In this document: positions 63,892 through 64,000 of the stretch, one piece after another
Position numbering within the stretch: position 1 is the stretch's first letter
How the letters are laid out: the number at the start of each line of letters is the position of its first letter
Source of the DNA: Alitta virens
Taxonomy: Eukaryota > Annelida > Polychaeta > Phyllodocida > Nereididae
DNA length: 64,000 nucleotides
Direction: 5' to 3'
Assembly: GCA_932294295.1 (NCBI GenBank)
Contig: OW028577.1
Span: forward strand, 2,880,001-2,944,000
The notes under the pieces: generated by a model
Told to the model about the DNA's origin: nothing
Database searches by the model: none
What the model saw: only the letters and a program-made list of their open reading frames with translations
Translations under genes and position numbers: made by a program

Positions 63892-64000
63892 GGCAAAAAG
63901 ATGAATGCCTTCAAAGAAAAGTTACATTTGGAGGCAAACATTAAGACTGCTTAGAAATGCCACAATGCCAATGTTATGAATGAAACTGTTTGCTGGGCAA

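Overview
The window looks like AT-rich, transposon-dense DNA from an invertebrate animal, probably marine. It has spliced genes with long introns, several non-LTR retrotransposons, tRNA-derived SINEs, a DIRS-type element and many short inverted-repeat elements. There is no bacterial or viral gene organisation. I cannot place it to phylum. All calls come from reading the sequence; no search was run.

Host genes. Two paralogous five-exon genes lie on the minus strand (gene 1 about 29.57-36.69 kb, gene 2 about 51.41-63.89 kb). They share exon sizes (exon 3 is 216 bp and the last exon 269 bp in both) and every intron is phase 1. Each predicts a secreted protein of about 285 residues: signal peptide, a split fibrinogen-like region of the kind seen in contactin-associated proteins, a short linker domain, and a cysteine-rich PAN/Apple-like C-terminus. 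Decayed extra copies of exon 2 (34.8 kb) and exon 1 (56.0 kb) sit in their introns. A further pair of exons of an unidentified minus-strand gene lies at 42.0-42.9 kb.

Mobile DNA. The centrepiece is an almost intact non-LTR retrotransposon, LINE-A (20609-26022), with target-site duplications (TSDs), ORF1 with CCHC knuckles, and ORF2 with endonuclease, reverse transcriptase and RNase H, broken by one TGA. Its first 84 nt fold by eye into a complete HDV-like self-cleaving ribozyme whose predicted cleavage site is the 5' end of the element. Three short internally deleted derivatives (18.3, 45.2 and 49.9 kb) keep exactly the first 112 nt plus about 130 nt of the 3' end, with the same junction and their own TSDs. 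A 110-bp element at 5187-5296 is little more than the ribozyme plus a TAAC-rich tail, again with a perfect TSD. This is a small autonomous/non-autonomous system organised around a ribozyme.

Other layout. 1.7-6 kb: LINE-B fragments, SINEs, a MITE with an 11-bp array. 7.1-7.9 kb: a recent 380-bp-period tandem duplication. 10-13 kb: SINE and LINE-A 3' end. 15.3-18.6 kb: decayed LINE-B with SINE and SIDE insertions. 18.7-27.1 kb: two copies of a TTAA-flanked element in inverted orientation, one hosting LINE-A. 29-38 kb: gene 1, a 57-bp two-variant satellite, MITEs and a 54-bp satellite. 38-45 kb: foldback elements and a 1.9-kb element with long terminal inverted repeats. 45.5-50.2 kb: decayed DIRS/Ngaro-like element. 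51-64 kb: gene 2, whose first intron holds a hAT-like element with an 8-bp TSD, a decayed LINE-C and a 1.6-kb element whose inverted termini are tandem arrays.
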